From Acidimicrobiia bacterium (GTDB taxonomy: Bacteria; Actinomycetota; Acidimicrobiia; Spongiisociales; ZC4RG35): 64,000 nucleotides of DNA. Where the stretch lies: positions 1 through 64,000 of the forward strand of contig JANQOU010000004.1 of assembly GCA_028285585.1 (NCBI GenBank), given 5' to 3'. Made by a program: the position numbers and the translations under genes. The notes below the pieces were generated by a model that saw only the letters and a program-made list of their open reading frames with translations, ran no database searches and was not told where the DNA came from. Of this stretch, positions 7,905-16,985 are shown in pieces (the first letter of the stretch is position 1; the number at the start of each line of letters is the position of its first letter).

Positions 7905-9690
7905 CGACACCAGACGCCTTCTCTCTCGCTACATAGATGGAGACCTGGGTTCCGACGAGACCGAAACTGTCGAAAGGCTCCTGGGGGAGTCGTCCACAGC
8001 GAGGGAGTACCTAGTCCAGCTGGAAGCGCTTCGACGCCGTTTTCGATATGAGCCAGCCGGCTCGCCCCCGGATGTGGTGCAAGTCGTGCTCGACACGGTT
8101 GCGAGCTCTCGGCCGAGGATCTCAGCTCCTCGGGCGGCGGCGGTGTTTGTCGCTGCAGCAATTGCGGGAGCTGTGTTTGTCGGTCTGACTGTTGATGGGC
8201 CGGGGCCGGTGGCGTCGGCCGACATACCTGACAGGGTGCTGGAGGCCCAGGCGGTAGTTGTTGCCCTGGACGCCGAGTTGACGATCTTGGAACGAGGCTG
8301 GCATGAGGACGTTGCAGAGAGGACGTATCTCGGAGAAGTCAGTTATCGCTCACCCGAGACTCTGACCCTGCAGGTTCGCGACACGACGGCGTACCCATCT
8401 GACAAATGGACCAGCAATGATGTGACAACGGTGGTGGCCGAAGACGTCGCGTGGGTTGAAGGCATCCCAGGGTGTCCTTCCTGGGCCTTGCCGGACTGTC
8501 TTCTCGACACTCCCAGAGGCCGGGTCACAGTGGGCCGCGAGCCTTTTGCCGACGGATCAGAGCATCTGCTCGACCTGATAGTCCCGGTGGGCGGGTTCAG
8601 CAGGGCGAGCCAGCCTGAGGTCATTGGAATGGATGAGATCAGCGGTCGCGATGCGGTCGGTGTGCGAGTGACGGTTGCTCAAATGGCCCCACTCATCGGG
8701 GTGTTGACGCAAGGTGGAAACTGGAGGAGCTTTCATCCGACGGACATCGTTGAGCTCTGGCTCGACTCCGAGTTGCTGGTGCCTCTTGCGATGACGATCG
8801 CGCCGGCTGTGAGCGACGAGCGTCGCTTGTGGGCGGTTAGAGAGGGTTACGCCGATCCACTTGGTCAAACCGTGCTCGAAGTTCGCTGGCACGATGTGTC
8901 GACGTCTGAGGTTCCGATTGTGTTTCCAGATCGAGATTCAGGGTTGGCGCTGATCGATGCAGGCTTCACCGATGTTGACGTGGCAATCCCGTTTGGGGTG
9001 GACCTTCCTGAAGGCATGGAGCGGCATCGGAGCGGGAAGCTGGTCAGTGGTGGCCCGATGGTCGAAGTGGCGACTTGGTCGGATGGTCGGGCCTGGATCA
9101 AGGTTGCGTGGACGTATGAGTGGAGCTCTAAGCGGCTATTTGGTGGGCTAGGCGACTTGGTTCGTTCGACGGCCGTTGGCGGGGGAGTGGGATACCTCAA
9201 CGAACGCGGCGACCGGGTGGCCCTCCACACCTCTGACGTGGATGTCTTGGTGACGGGCAGCCTCGAGACCGATCAGCTCATCGGCGTGGCGGCCAGCCTG
9301 GGCGTCCAAGGTCTCGGTGTGCCGGGCACGTGGGCCGAAGCAGACAGCGCAACGCTTGCGGAGGCACGAGAAGCGGTTCCTGACCTCTTGACCCCTTCAG
9401 ATCTGGAGGGTTTCGGGGTTCCGAACTTCAAGCTGGTGGATGGTGTGGTCCTGCAACGATTCGCCGGTCCGGGGAATCGAGGTTTTATCCTTGCCCAAGC
9501 TCCCGGGTCTTCCTTGACCCCACCGCTGGAGGAATCGGTGAGCGGAGTGGTGGTCCGCGGCACAATCGCACGATTCAGTCCGGACCGGGGTCTCCTTGAA
9601 TGGTCTGAAGGGCAACATGTCGTCAGCTTGGAGAGCAGCACACTTTCGCTCTCAGAGTTGGTGGCGATAGCCGAGGCGTTGAGTACGTGA
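7894..9690 (+). CDS. Membrane anti-sigma factor with large extracytoplasmic domain
   Basis: A 598-residue protein with a short cytoplasmic N-terminal domain (residues 1-75) like the anti-sigma domain of RskA/RsgI-type proteins (LLSRYIDGDLGSDETETVE), one membrane helix (about 80-100) and about 495 residues outside. The HxxxCxxC zinc motif of ZAS anti-sigmas is missing. The exterior part begins with ADIPDRVLEAQAVVVALDAE and strands reminiscent of the LolA/RseB-like fold (EVSYRSPETLTLQVRD, DIVELWLDSELLVPLAMTI); that fold is my guess. It overlaps the sigma gene by 11 bases and the next gene by four. It probably holds the sigma factor until an envelope signal arrives. Confidence 0.75.
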   Translation: MMPDDTRRLLSRYIDGDLGSDETETVERLLGESSTAREYLVQLEALRRRFRYEPAGSPPDVVQVVLDTVASSRPRISAPRAAAVFVAAAIAGAVFVGLTVDGPGPVASADIPDRVLEAQAVVVALDAELTILERGWHEDVAERTYLGEVSYRSPETLTLQVRDTTAYPSDKWTSNDVTTVVAEDVAWVEGIPGCPSWALPDCLLDTPRGRVTVGREPFADGSEHLLDLIVPVGGFSRASQPEVIGMDEISGRDAVGVRVTVAQMAPLIGVLTQGGNWRSFHPTDIVELWLDSELLVPLAMTIAPAVSDERRLWAVREGYADPLGQTVLEVRWHDVSTSEVPIVFPDRDSGLALIDAGFTDVDVAIPFGVDLPEGMERHRSGKLVSGGPMVEVATWSDGRAWIKVAWTYEWSSKRLFGGLGDLVRSTAVGGGVGYLNERGDRVALHTSDVDVLVTGSLETDQLIGVAASLGVQGLGVPGTWAEADSATLAEAREAVPDLLTPSDLEGFGVPNFKLVDGVVLQRFAGPGNRGFILAQAPGSSLTPPLEESVSGVVVRGTIARFSPDRGLLEWSEGQHVVSLESSTLSLSELVAIAEALST

Positions 9691-10913
9691 TTCGGCGACT
9701 CGCTCTGACTGCCGTTGTCGGTCTGGTCGGGATCGTGGTGGGTGTGGCACTCACGCTATTGCTTCAAGAGCCGCCGGCGGATGAGCCTTCGCTGGCTGAC
9801 CCACCTCGCGATGGATCCGGGGTCACAGTCCCATCTTCGGAACTCACGACGTCATCGATCATCGAGAAACACGAAGCGCCGGCCTCGGAACAAGTACTTC
9901 TGGTGTGGACCCCGGGTGGTCTTCCAGATGGATTCGCGACAGCGGTCTCGTCGCTCAGCGATGTCACCTCCCTGACCGTTGTCAGATCCGATCTGGTCCA
10001 CTTGACACGATCTAGACAAAACCAAGTGGTGGTAGATGAGGTCGATTTGGGGTACGTCGTACCCATCGAGACGATGGCTTTCGATCCATCCAGCTATTGG
10101 TCTTTTGTGAACAGCAAGGATCGATCGTTGTTCACCACACTCGGAGACAACGAGGTTCTGCTCGGCAAGACATCGGCGGCAATCCGCGGCCTCAAGTCGG
10201 GTGCAACTGTCGAGCTTGACGGTGGAGCGTCGTTGCTAGTGGCCGGCATCGTCGACGACGTGCTGATTGGAGGGGCTGAGTTCGCGGTCACGCAAGTTGT
10301 TGCGGAGCAGCTGGGGGTAACAACGGAGCGCTATCTGCTGATACACCATGTGGGAACACGCGCCGATGTTGAAAAGGCCATCAACTCGCACCTGCCGGAT
10401 GGCACGGCCGTTCGGATTCGCGCACCTGGGGAAACGCCGATACTTCGTCACGGTGATGCCGTTCTCGCCCAGGTGTTCATCAAGCAGGAATTCGGCGAGT
10501 TTGCCTACCGTCCCAATGGGTCAGGAGGGTTCGAGATAGCCCCCGCATGGCTGAAGGCGAACATCGTCACCGAGGAGGTGCCACTCCTGGGACGTGTCAC
10601 CTGTCATCGCAACCTGATCCCGACGTTGGCAGGAGCTATGGATGAGTTGAGCAAGTCGAATCTTGCGTTTCTGATCGACCGAGATGGCTTCGCGGGTTGT
10701 TTCAACGCCCGCTTCATAGCGAATCGAAGCGACATATCGCGACACTCTTGGGGCGCGGCGATAGACCTCAATATGGGATCGAACTTACGCGGAGTGGAGT
10801 CGGCTCAAGATCCTCGACTCTTAGCCGTGATGGAGGAGTGGGGCTTCACCTCTGGTCACGATTGGCTAATCCCTGATCCAGGTCACTTCGAGTTTCTCGC
10901 CCCAGCCTCCTGA
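9687..10913 (+). CDS. M15-family (VanY/DacD-type) zinc peptidase, membrane-anchored
   Basis: A 408-residue protein with an N-terminal signal anchor (LTAVVGLVGIVVGVALTLLL), an ABC-like middle region of unknown role (about 60-270) and a C-terminal M15 D-Ala-D-Ala carboxypeptidase-type domain. The zinc site is complete: H353 and D360 in SRHSWGAAIDLN and H400 in DPGHFEF. Two Cys (TCHRN and GCFNAR) may form a disulfide. The GTG start overlaps the anti-sigma stop (GTGA), so it is the third gene of the sigma operon. The likely job is trimming peptidoglycan stem peptides, which makes this an envelope-stress module (inference). Confidence 0.83.
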   Translation: MIRRLALTAVVGLVGIVVGVALTLLLQEPPADEPSLADPPRDGSGVTVPSSELTTSSIIEKHEAPASEQVLLVWTPGGLPDGFATAVSSLSDVTSLTVVRSDLVHLTRSRQNQVVVDEVDLGYVVPIETMAFDPSSYWSFVNSKDRSLFTTLGDNEVLLGKTSAAIRGLKSGATVELDGGASLLVAGIVDDVLIGGAEFAVTQVVAEQLGVTTERYLLIHHVGTRADVEKAINSHLPDGTAVRIRAPGETPILRHGDAVLAQVFIKQEFGEFAYRPNGSGGFEIAPAWLKANIVTEEVPLLGRVTCHRNLIPTLAGAMDELSKSNLAFLIDRDGFAGCFNARFIANRSDISRHSWGAAIDLNMGSNLRGVESAQDPRLLAVMEEWGFTSGHDWLIPDPGHFEFLAPAS

Positions 10914-10978
10914 GTTTCTGTCGAATAGATCGACAATGGGGTCGATTGCCTGGTCAAGATGTGGCAAGATGTTATCAA

Positions 10979-11374
10979 ATGACAATGTCACAAGACCACA
11001 AGACAGCCCTTGCGCTGGGAAGAAAAGAGTCCAGGGCCATCAGGGCTTACCTTGATGCTTTGGCATCCAAGAAGCCAGGACGCCCCGCCACCAAGGAGAC
11101 TCTTGAGAAGAGACTCACTGATGTCGTGACGAAGATCGACCAGTCGGACAACCCGCTGGAGAGCCTCGAGCTCGTTCAGAAGCGGATCGATTTGGAGGCC
11201 GCGCTGAGCCAAGTCCAGAGCTCCGAGGATTTCGATGACCTAGAGGCCGGATTTGTGGCTCATGCCAAGAGTTACTCCGAGCGCAAAGGCATCAGTTACA
11301 CCGCCTGGCGTGAAATCGGCGTGCCGGCTGCCACGGTGAGAGCCGCTGGAATCGCGGAGACCAGACGGCGCTAA
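10979..11374 (+). CDS. Conserved actinobacterial hypothetical protein with GRP motif
   Basis: I do not recognise a characterised family. The 131-residue protein is charged and helical, with a KKPGRPATKETLEKRL segment near residue 35 (an AT-hook-like GRP core) and a C-terminal stretch (YTAWREIGVPAATVRAAGI) resembling a helix-turn-helix. DNA binding is therefore possible. No Shine-Dalgarno is visible before the ATGs at 10979 and 10985, so either may be the start. It is convergent with, and touches by four bases, the metallopeptidase gene. Confidence 0.6.
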   Translation: MTMSQDHKTALALGRKESRAIRAYLDALASKKPGRPATKETLEKRLTDVVTKIDQSDNPLESLELVQKRIDLEAALSQVQSSEDFDDLEAGFVAHAKSYSERKGISYTAWREIGVPAATVRAAGIAETRRR

Positions 11375-11709
11375 TCCCAGCCCAACTCGGTGAGTCGGGC
11401 ATCGTCAATTCCCAGATGGTGGGCGACTTCGTGGAGGACCGTCTTACGGATCTCTGATCGAAGAGTCTCCTCGTCTAAGCCCATGGCCAGGTGAGGCTGT
11501 CGAAAGACCACGATGCGGTCGGGCATTGCCCCGAAGTAATCGCCGCGTTCGCTGAGGGCTACGCCTTCGTAGACGCCGAGGACATCCCCCAACTCCGGTG
11601 GGGGCATCTCCTCGACCACCACGATGAGATTGTCGACTTTGTCCACCACCCATTGGGGGAGACTTTCGATCGTCTCGTCGACCAGCGTCTCGAACTCGGC
11701 CCTTCGCAT
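11371..11709 (-). CDS. Zincin-like metallopeptidase family protein (PF06262 type)
   Basis: A 112-residue minimal zincin: the active-site motif HEVAHHLGIDD near residue 93 gives HExxH plus a downstream Asp, and the rest (FETLVDETIESLPQWV, PDRIVVFRQPHL, IRKTVLHE) matches the small 'metallopeptidase family' proteins widespread in actinobacteria. Substrate unknown. It lies three bases after kynU on the same strand and is probably co-transcribed, although no functional link is evident. Confidence 0.85.
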   Translation of the reverse strand: MRRAEFETLVDETIESLPQWVVDKVDNLIVVVEEMPPPELGDVLGVYEGVALSERGDYFGAMPDRIVVFRQPHLAMGLDEETLRSEIRKTVLHEVAHHLGIDDARLTELGWD

Positions 11710-11712
11710 CGT

Positions 11713-12987
11713 TCAGGTGACTGTGGCCTCGGCATCGAGGTACCGGGTGTGAGCGCCGGATTCGACCACTCGCTTCGTTCTTTGCACGGCGGTGTGCACC
11801 TCGGTGAAGGTGTTGTAGAGGGGAGCGATCCCGAAGCGGATGTTGTCGGGGGTCCGGAAGTCCGGGATGACCTGGGCGCGTTCGACAAGTGCTCGAGTGA
11901 TCGGCCATGCCATCTCGTGCGAGATGGACACGTGTGACCCGCGTTGGCCGACGTCACGCGGCGAAGCCAGTTCGAAGCCAAGTGGTTTCAGATGTGTGTC
12001 CACTTGACGGATCATGTACTCGCTCATGGCCTCTGACTTGGCCCTGATCTGATCCATCCCGGCGTCGAGGACATCCTGAACACCGGCTGCGATAGGCGCC
12101 AGCGAGAGGATGGGCATCGTCCCGGTGTGGAAACGGCGTATCCCTCCAACAGGCTCGTAGTCCAGGCCGAATTCGAATGGCTCAGCGTGACCCCACCACG
12201 CGGTGATGGGGTTTGTCAGCTTGTCTTGGAGGTTGCTCCTCACATAGAGCCAGGCAGGAGAGCCAGGCCCGCCGTTCAGGTACTTGTAGGTGCAGCCGAC
12301 GGCGAGGTCTATTCCGGCGGAGTCGAAGTCGATGGGGACGACACCGACTGAGTGACTGCAATCCCACAGCACCAGCGCACCGGCATCGTGAGCGATTTCG
12401 GTGACAGTCGCCAGGTCGTAGGTGTATCCCGACTTGAAGACGGTGTGTGACAACGAGACCAAAGCAGTGTCGTCGTCGATGGCTGAGCGGAGCCCGTCGA
12501 TGGGCCCTGTGACGCCGTCGGACTCCACGACAACCAGATCGGCTCCATGGCTTTCGGCTAGTCCGTCGAGCACATAGACGTCGGTCGGGAAGTTGAGATC
12601 GTCGGTGACGATCTTCTTCCGACCGGGCCGAGCGCCGAGAGCTGCGTTCGCAAGCTTGTAGAGGTTGACCGAAGTCGAGTCCGAGACGATCGCCTCGCCG
12701 GGGAGAGCGCCCAGTATTGGTGCCAGCTGGTCGCCAATCTCGAGATGAAGTGTCCACCAACCTTCGTTCCAGGACCGGATTAGCCGCTCACCCCACTGGT
12801 TAATGGTCACCTCATCGACGATCTGGGTGGCCCTGCTGGGCAGACGCCCGAGGGAGTTCCCGTCGAGATAGACCAGATCAGCGTCGGTGATGACGTATCT
12901 GTCTCGAAATCCGGCGAGAGCATCGTCAGTGTCGAGTTGCGCCGCCTCATCGAAGCCAGGCGAATCGGTGAACGGTCCCAGGTCCAT
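11713..12987 (-). CDS. kynU: Kynureninase
   Basis: A PLP enzyme (fold type I) that splits L-kynurenine to anthranilate and alanine in tryptophan breakdown. The 424-residue length is normal. Visible family features are YLDGNSLGRLP (about 40-50), SDSTSVNLYKL, the PLP-binding Asp in LWDCSHSVG, the Schiff-base lysine K235 in CTYKYLNGGPGSP, WWGHAEPF and RFGIAPLYNTF near the C-terminus. No tryptophan dioxygenase or formamidase gene is in the window, so the rest of the pathway must lie elsewhere. The ATG at 12987 is close to the plus-strand tRNA-Val gene. Confidence 0.93.
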   Translation of the reverse strand: MDLGPFTDSPGFDEAAQLDTDDALAGFRDRYVITDADLVYLDGNSLGRLPSRATQIVDEVTINQWGERLIRSWNEGWWTLHLEIGDQLAPILGALPGEAIVSDSTSVNLYKLANAALGARPGRKKIVTDDLNFPTDVYVLDGLAESHGADLVVVESDGVTGPIDGLRSAIDDDTALVSLSHTVFKSGYTYDLATVTEIAHDAGALVLWDCSHSVGVVPIDFDSAGIDLAVGCTYKYLNGGPGSPAWLYVRSNLQDKLTNPITAWWGHAEPFEFGLDYEPVGGIRRFHTGTMPILSLAPIAAGVQDVLDAGMDQIRAKSEAMSEYMIRQVDTHLKPLGFELASPRDVGQRGSHVSISHEMAWPITRALVERAQVIPDFRTPDNIRFGIAPLYNTFTEVHTAVQRTKRVVESGAHTRYLDAEATVT

Positions 12988-13050
12988 GCCTGCATTGTGC
13001 CACCAGCCGTATCGCCTACGAGATGGGGCATCGTTAACCTGATCGCCCCA

Positions 13051-13125
13051 GGGCCCTTAGCTCAGTCCGGCTAGAGCGCTCGCCTCACACGCGAGAGGTC
13101 AGTGGTTCAAGTCCACTAGGGCCCA
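13051..13125 (+). tRNA. tRNA-Val (anticodon CAC)
   Basis: All four arms fold by hand: acceptor GGGCCCT/AGGGCCC, D arm GCTC...GAGC, anticodon stem CTCGC/GCGAG with loop CTCACAC (anticodon CAC, reading GUG), and T arm AGTGG-TTCAAGT-CCACT. The discriminator is A at 13125, and CCA is not encoded. It lies between divergently placed genes and is followed by a hairpin. Confidence 0.95.
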
Positions 13126-13129
13126 CGCC

Positions 13130-13146
13130 GGTCGCCGCAGGCGACC
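13130..13146 (+). terminator. Hairpin after tRNA-Val
   Basis: GGTCGCC-GCA-GGCGACC is a perfect 7 bp stem with a 3-base loop, five bases after the tRNA. There is no clear T run, so it may be a terminator or a 3'-processing signal. Confidence 0.5.
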
Positions 13147-13226
13147 TAACGGAGTTTGCAGACGATGTCGCCCGTGGTGCTGCGCAAACTCTCGGCTCAT
13201 GACATAACCCGGCTGCTGGTCGATAG

Positions 13227-16200
13227 TCAGGAACTCACCCGGATCTTGAACGTCCAGGCGAAGTCGCCGGGCAACGAGTCGGGCAGCTGCTCGATGACCA
13301 GTTCATCGCCGTCCATGTGCCAAGAAAGAGGCTGGTCGCTTCCCAGCATTGTGATCTGCGAACCGGCTGCTGGGGTCACGCCGGGAAGGCGATACGGTGC
13401 GGCCGGCGGTGTGCTCTTCTCGTAGTCGGAGAAGCCGACTGTCGGTGGCCAGGTGTTGCCGAGGTCGATGGCGTACAGATAAGCGCCCTTCTCGGTGAAT
13501 CGGACCCGGCCGTCGTTCGCTTGCCAAACGTCGACACCACCTGGGGAGTACGGCGCAGCGGAGGCAGCCTCTAGTGCTTCTCTATTGATGGCCATCCACC
13601 CGGCAAGCTCTTCGAGAGCTCGCACTTGTTCGGCCGGAAGGGTGCCATCGGCCATCGGTGCCAGGCTGAGCAGGGTTACGCCGTTCTTGGCGACGCGGTC
13701 GACGATGCCGTCGATCAGCATGTTGGTCGGACGGGCGCCGACGCCTTCGGCGTACTGCCAGTAGTTGCCCAGTGGCACGTCCTTCTGCCAGCGGACGGGG
13801 AACGGCTCGCTCATGCCTCGCCACTCCCAGACACCGCCCGGGAACTCGCCTCCCTCGATGTCGAACGTGGTGTGCTCGTGAAGGAACGCTGACGTGTCCT
13901 TCTGAGCGATCAGCGCCCCTCCGTTCCCCCAGGACTCCGCTTGGGTGTAGTAGTCGGCGACAAAGCGCATCCAGGCCTGCTCGTCAGACTGCAGGATCGG
14001 GTTGTCGATCCACAGCTGATCGGGTCGATACTCGCCAACCAACTCGTACAACTTTGCTTCGTAGACCTCTGGGGTGTCGGCCTGGTACAGGTCGGCGTAT
14101 CGCGGGTCGCGCAGGTGGCTGTCAGGGGCGGCTGACTCGAGGGCATCGCCAAAGAGGGAACCCGGATGCTCGTGTACCGCGGCGAAGGTCTTCAACCCCT
14201 CGGCGCGGGCGGCTGAGAAGATGTCGCCGAGCAGGTCACGGCGCGGCCCGGTCGTGACCGCGTTGATGCTGTCATGCTGGGTGTCCCACATCGGGTAGCC
14301 GTCACCGTGCTCGGCGCCGATCCCAATGAACCCGCAGCCGGCGTCTTTGCACAGCCGGACCCAGTCGGCAGGATTCCAGTTCTCGGCGCGGAACAGCTCG
14401 ATCAGGTCGTGATACCCGAACTGCTCAGGGTCGCCGTAGTTGGCCAAGTGAAAGTCGTAGACACCGCTTGGGCTGTCCGGGTTGTACATCTCGCCCCCGT
14501 ACCAGATGCCGCTGTCGACTCGCTCGCCCGGATCGAGGAACGCAAACCCGGGCACGGACCCAGGGTTCCAATGGACGTACATGCCGAGGAACGTGTCCTG
14601 GAACCAGTCAGGGGTTCGCCAAGCCGCTAGCGAATCCCTTTTCGGCTCAAAGGACTGGGTCCTCGGTCCGGAAGCATCTTTGGCGATGGGTTTGGGGGTC
14701 GGCGTTTCCTCGCTCTCGCCGGCGACTTCCTCGCCATCTGCTTCCTCTTCTTCGAACTCGTCACTCTCTTCGGTCTCGCCGGGCGCATGGTGTCCTGGCT
14801 CACATGTCTCGAGATGAGAGTTGTCACGCTCGAGGTCCTCGAGGTCGACGGCTCTCGGCCCGTCGACGATCTGCCCACCGCCGTCTTCGTCGGGGATCAG
14901 ATACTCGACGTCAGTCTGATTCGAGAGTGTCTCTCCGGTCAGGGTCACAGCTGCGTCTGCGTTGATCCGAATTCCGGTGCCGAAGTCCTCAACGGTCACG
15001 TCATTGATCTCGATGCCGAACTGGTTCATGAAGTGATCCACGACGACGCCGGTCGTGTCGTTGGTGCTGTCGCCGACAACGCGTAGCCCGTCGACCGTGA
15101 TGCGATTCGTGTAAGGCGCGGCGAACCCGACCTGGTCAACGTTCCAGATGGTCGTGTCGGTGAACGTCGAGCGCAGCTGGTCGTCGTAGGCCGCAGGTGG
15201 GTCGATGGTGCAGTCTTCGAGGTGGAGCCCGTTGCCGAAGAACTCTGTGTGCAGGTAGAACAGCTGAACTCCGCGAGTCGCGCTGTACGCCTGGTTGCCC
15301 CGGAAGGATCCGATCGGTACATCCATGATTTGCATGCGGGTTCCTGGCGGCCCGATGAGATCGCCGCCGGGGACATTGGCGGTGTCGTGAAAGACCTTCG
15401 AAGTGGAGCCGTCGGCGTTGCGTTCCAGGAGACCTTCGGGCCAGACGATGACGGCATGGCCTGAGATTCCTGAGAACACGTTGTTCTCGACCTTCACGTT
15501 GGGGGAGTGAAGCCACATGCCGTCGCCCTGGAACCCAAAGTCCTGACGGTTCTCGCGGGCATCGGGATGAAGTTCCTCATCATCAGGCCCGCCTTTGAGT
15601 GGCATGTTGGGGTTGACGATGCGAATTGCAATGTTGCCGATGAAGGAGCCGTTCTCGTCTCCGGCTTCTGTGTAGTACGCGGCTCCGACGATGTCGTAGG
15701 CGGTGTTGTTGGTGAACTCAACGTGGGACGAGTGGTTGACGAACCCCCATCCCGGGTCGTTGGACACAACGCTTCCGTTCACTCGAGCCGGCACAGAGTC
15801 GCGATCGCTACCCCCTCGATGAAAGTGCAGTGAATAGCGGCCACGGACGTTGTCACCGCCGATCACCTGCGCCGGGATGTGCGGGTTCAGGTCGATGAAC
15901 TCGTGGTCGTCGTAACCCAACACCTTGTCCGATCTGCCCAGCCCGTTGAACCAGGCGTAGTCGATCGAGGCGTTGTTTGTGTGGGCCACCATCACGTGGC
16001 CACGGCGGGCAACGTCCGTGGACTCGGACGTGAAGACGACGTTGCGGGTCAGGTTGGCGACGTGCACGTCGAGATCTGATCGCGGGGCGACGTGGTCGAG
16101 TGCCAGCGGAGCGTCGAGCTGCACGAGGTTGCCCTCGACGGCGGTGATCGTGCGCCGCTCGTCGCTGGTCGGGTCCGATGGGTCTGTTCCGGCCACCACG

Positions 16201-16862
16201 ACGACGTCGCCGGGCTGCCAGCCGGTTGGGGTTTCGGCGAGGCTCAGCGACAGGTCTCCTGCCTTGGGGAACTCCATCACAGCTGTGAAGGCGCGCTTCT
16301 CTGATCCGTGGATCACGGTGGTGCCGTGGAGGAGAGCTCCGCGACTGACCAGCGTCGGATCCCAGTCTTTGTCTATCGGCCCGTCGTCGACGAACACGAT
16401 GCGAGCTGTCGCGTTCGGGCCAACAGGCGACTCCTTGGTCCCGACTTCGAGAGTTCCAGTGGGTGTCGTCACCAGGGTCCCTACTCGCAACTCCGTGTCG
16501 CGGCTCGGGTCGAATCGGAGAGTTCCGTCGACTCGGATCGTCTTGATGTCGGACGGCAGGAGTTGATCCACAGTGACCGTGATGCTTGCCGGCACATGAA
16601 CGCGGCTTGCGTCGCCTGGCTCGACGCCGTCTTGCCATGTGCTGGCTGAAGACCAGGTGCCCGAAGCAGTCGCTACGTGAGTCACAGCAGCCAGGTCGAC
16701 CAGGGCCATCGCCGGGCCGTGACCATCGACGTCGTGTGAGGCGTGGTTTTCGCCGTTGCCGGCCGGCATTGTGCTCGACCCGTTCGAGTCGACGTGAGTG
16801 CATGCCGCCGTCAGCAGGGCAGTAGCCGCCAATGCGACGAGAAGTCGTGATTTGCGAAACAT
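13227..16862 (-). CDS. Giant lipoprotein: G8 domain and right-handed beta-helix fused to a GH29-like (alpha-L-fucosidase) domain
   Basis: Starting at the ATG at 16862 (AGGAG upstream) the protein has 1211 residues. A lipobox LLTAAC puts the lipidated Cys at 21. Residues about 60-190 match a G8 domain (SGTWSSASTWQDGVEPGD, HVPASITVTVD), as in CEMIP/TMEM2-type hyaluronan-binding proteins, followed by a beta-helix with NNT/NNV turns to about 650. An acidic linker (about 696-722) leads to a GH29-like barrel (about 748-1095): FQDTFLGMYVHWNPGS, GAEHGDGYPMWDTQHD and LWIDNP, whose Asp (about 953) corresponds to the GH29 nucleophile. The HHDG motif usual in GH29 reads EHGDG here. It probably binds and trims fucosylated or uronic polysaccharide at the cell surface. 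A two-component system is divergent from it. Confidence 0.8.
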   Translation of the reverse strand: MFRKSRLLVALAATALLTAACTHVDSNGSSTMPAGNGENHASHDVDGHGPAMALVDLAAVTHVATASGTWSSASTWQDGVEPGDASRVHVPASITVTVDQLLPSDIKTIRVDGTLRFDPSRDTELRVGTLVTTPTGTLEVGTKESPVGPNATARIVFVDDGPIDKDWDPTLVSRGALLHGTTVIHGSEKRAFTAVMEFPKAGDLSLSLAETPTGWQPGDVVVVAGTDPSDPTSDERRTITAVEGNLVQLDAPLALDHVAPRSDLDVHVANLTRNVVFTSESTDVARRGHVMVAHTNNASIDYAWFNGLGRSDKVLGYDDHEFIDLNPHIPAQVIGGDNVRGRYSLHFHRGGSDRDSVPARVNGSVVSNDPGWGFVNHSSHVEFTNNTAYDIVGAAYYTEAGDENGSFIGNIAIRIVNPNMPLKGGPDDEELHPDARENRQDFGFQGDGMWLHSPNVKVENNVFSGISGHAVIVWPEGLLERNADGSTSKVFHDTANVPGGDLIGPPGTRMQIMDVPIGSFRGNQAYSATRGVQLFYLHTEFFGNGLHLEDCTIDPPAAYDDQLRSTFTDTTIWNVDQVGFAAPYTNRITVDGLRVVGDSTNDTTGVVVDHFMNQFGIEINDVTVEDFGTGIRINADAAVTLTGETLSNQTDVEYLIPDEDGGGQIVDGPRAVDLEDLERDNSHLETCEPGHHAPGETEESDEFEEEEADGEEVAGESEETPTPKPIAKDASGPRTQSFEPKRDSLAAWRTPDWFQDTFLGMYVHWNPGSVPGFAFLDPGERVDSGIWYGGEMYNPDSPSGVYDFHLANYGDPEQFGYHDLIELFRAENWNPADWVRLCKDAGCGFIGIGAEHGDGYPMWDTQHDSINAVTTGPRRDLLGDIFSAARAEGLKTFAAVHEHPGSLFGDALESAAPDSHLRDPRYADLYQADTPEVYEAKLYELVGEYRPDQLWIDNPILQSDEQAWMRFVADYYTQAESWGNGGALIAQKDTSAFLHEHTTFDIEGGEFPGGVWEWRGMSEPFPVRWQKDVPLGNYWQYAEGVGARPTNMLIDGIVDRVAKNGVTLLSLAPMADGTLPAEQVRALEELAGWMAINREALEAASAAPYSPGGVDVWQANDGRVRFTEKGAYLYAIDLGNTWPPTVGFSDYEKSTPPAAPYRLPGVTPAAGSQITMLGSDQPLSWHMDGDELVIEQLPDSLPGDFAWTFKIRVSS

Positions 16863-16933
16863 GGAAGTCTCCTGTGTGTGATTCGGCGCCACCATGCCCA
16901 ACGGGTCCTGAGAGATCGCTTGGAGAAGTCCGC

Positions 16934-16952
16934 TTTCTCAGCGGTTTCTAAG
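16934..16952. promoter_or_regulatory. Candidate response-regulator box (direct repeat)
   Basis: TTTCTCAG (16934-16941) and TTTCTAAG (16945-16952) are direct repeats with an 11-base period, the spacing used by OmpR/PhoB-type dimers. They lie in the 123-base gap between the GH29 lipoprotein gene and the response regulator gene, so one site could act on both. Confidence 0.5.
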
Positions 16953-16985
16953 GTCCGTTGGTCGGAGCCGTGAGAGACTGAGGGC

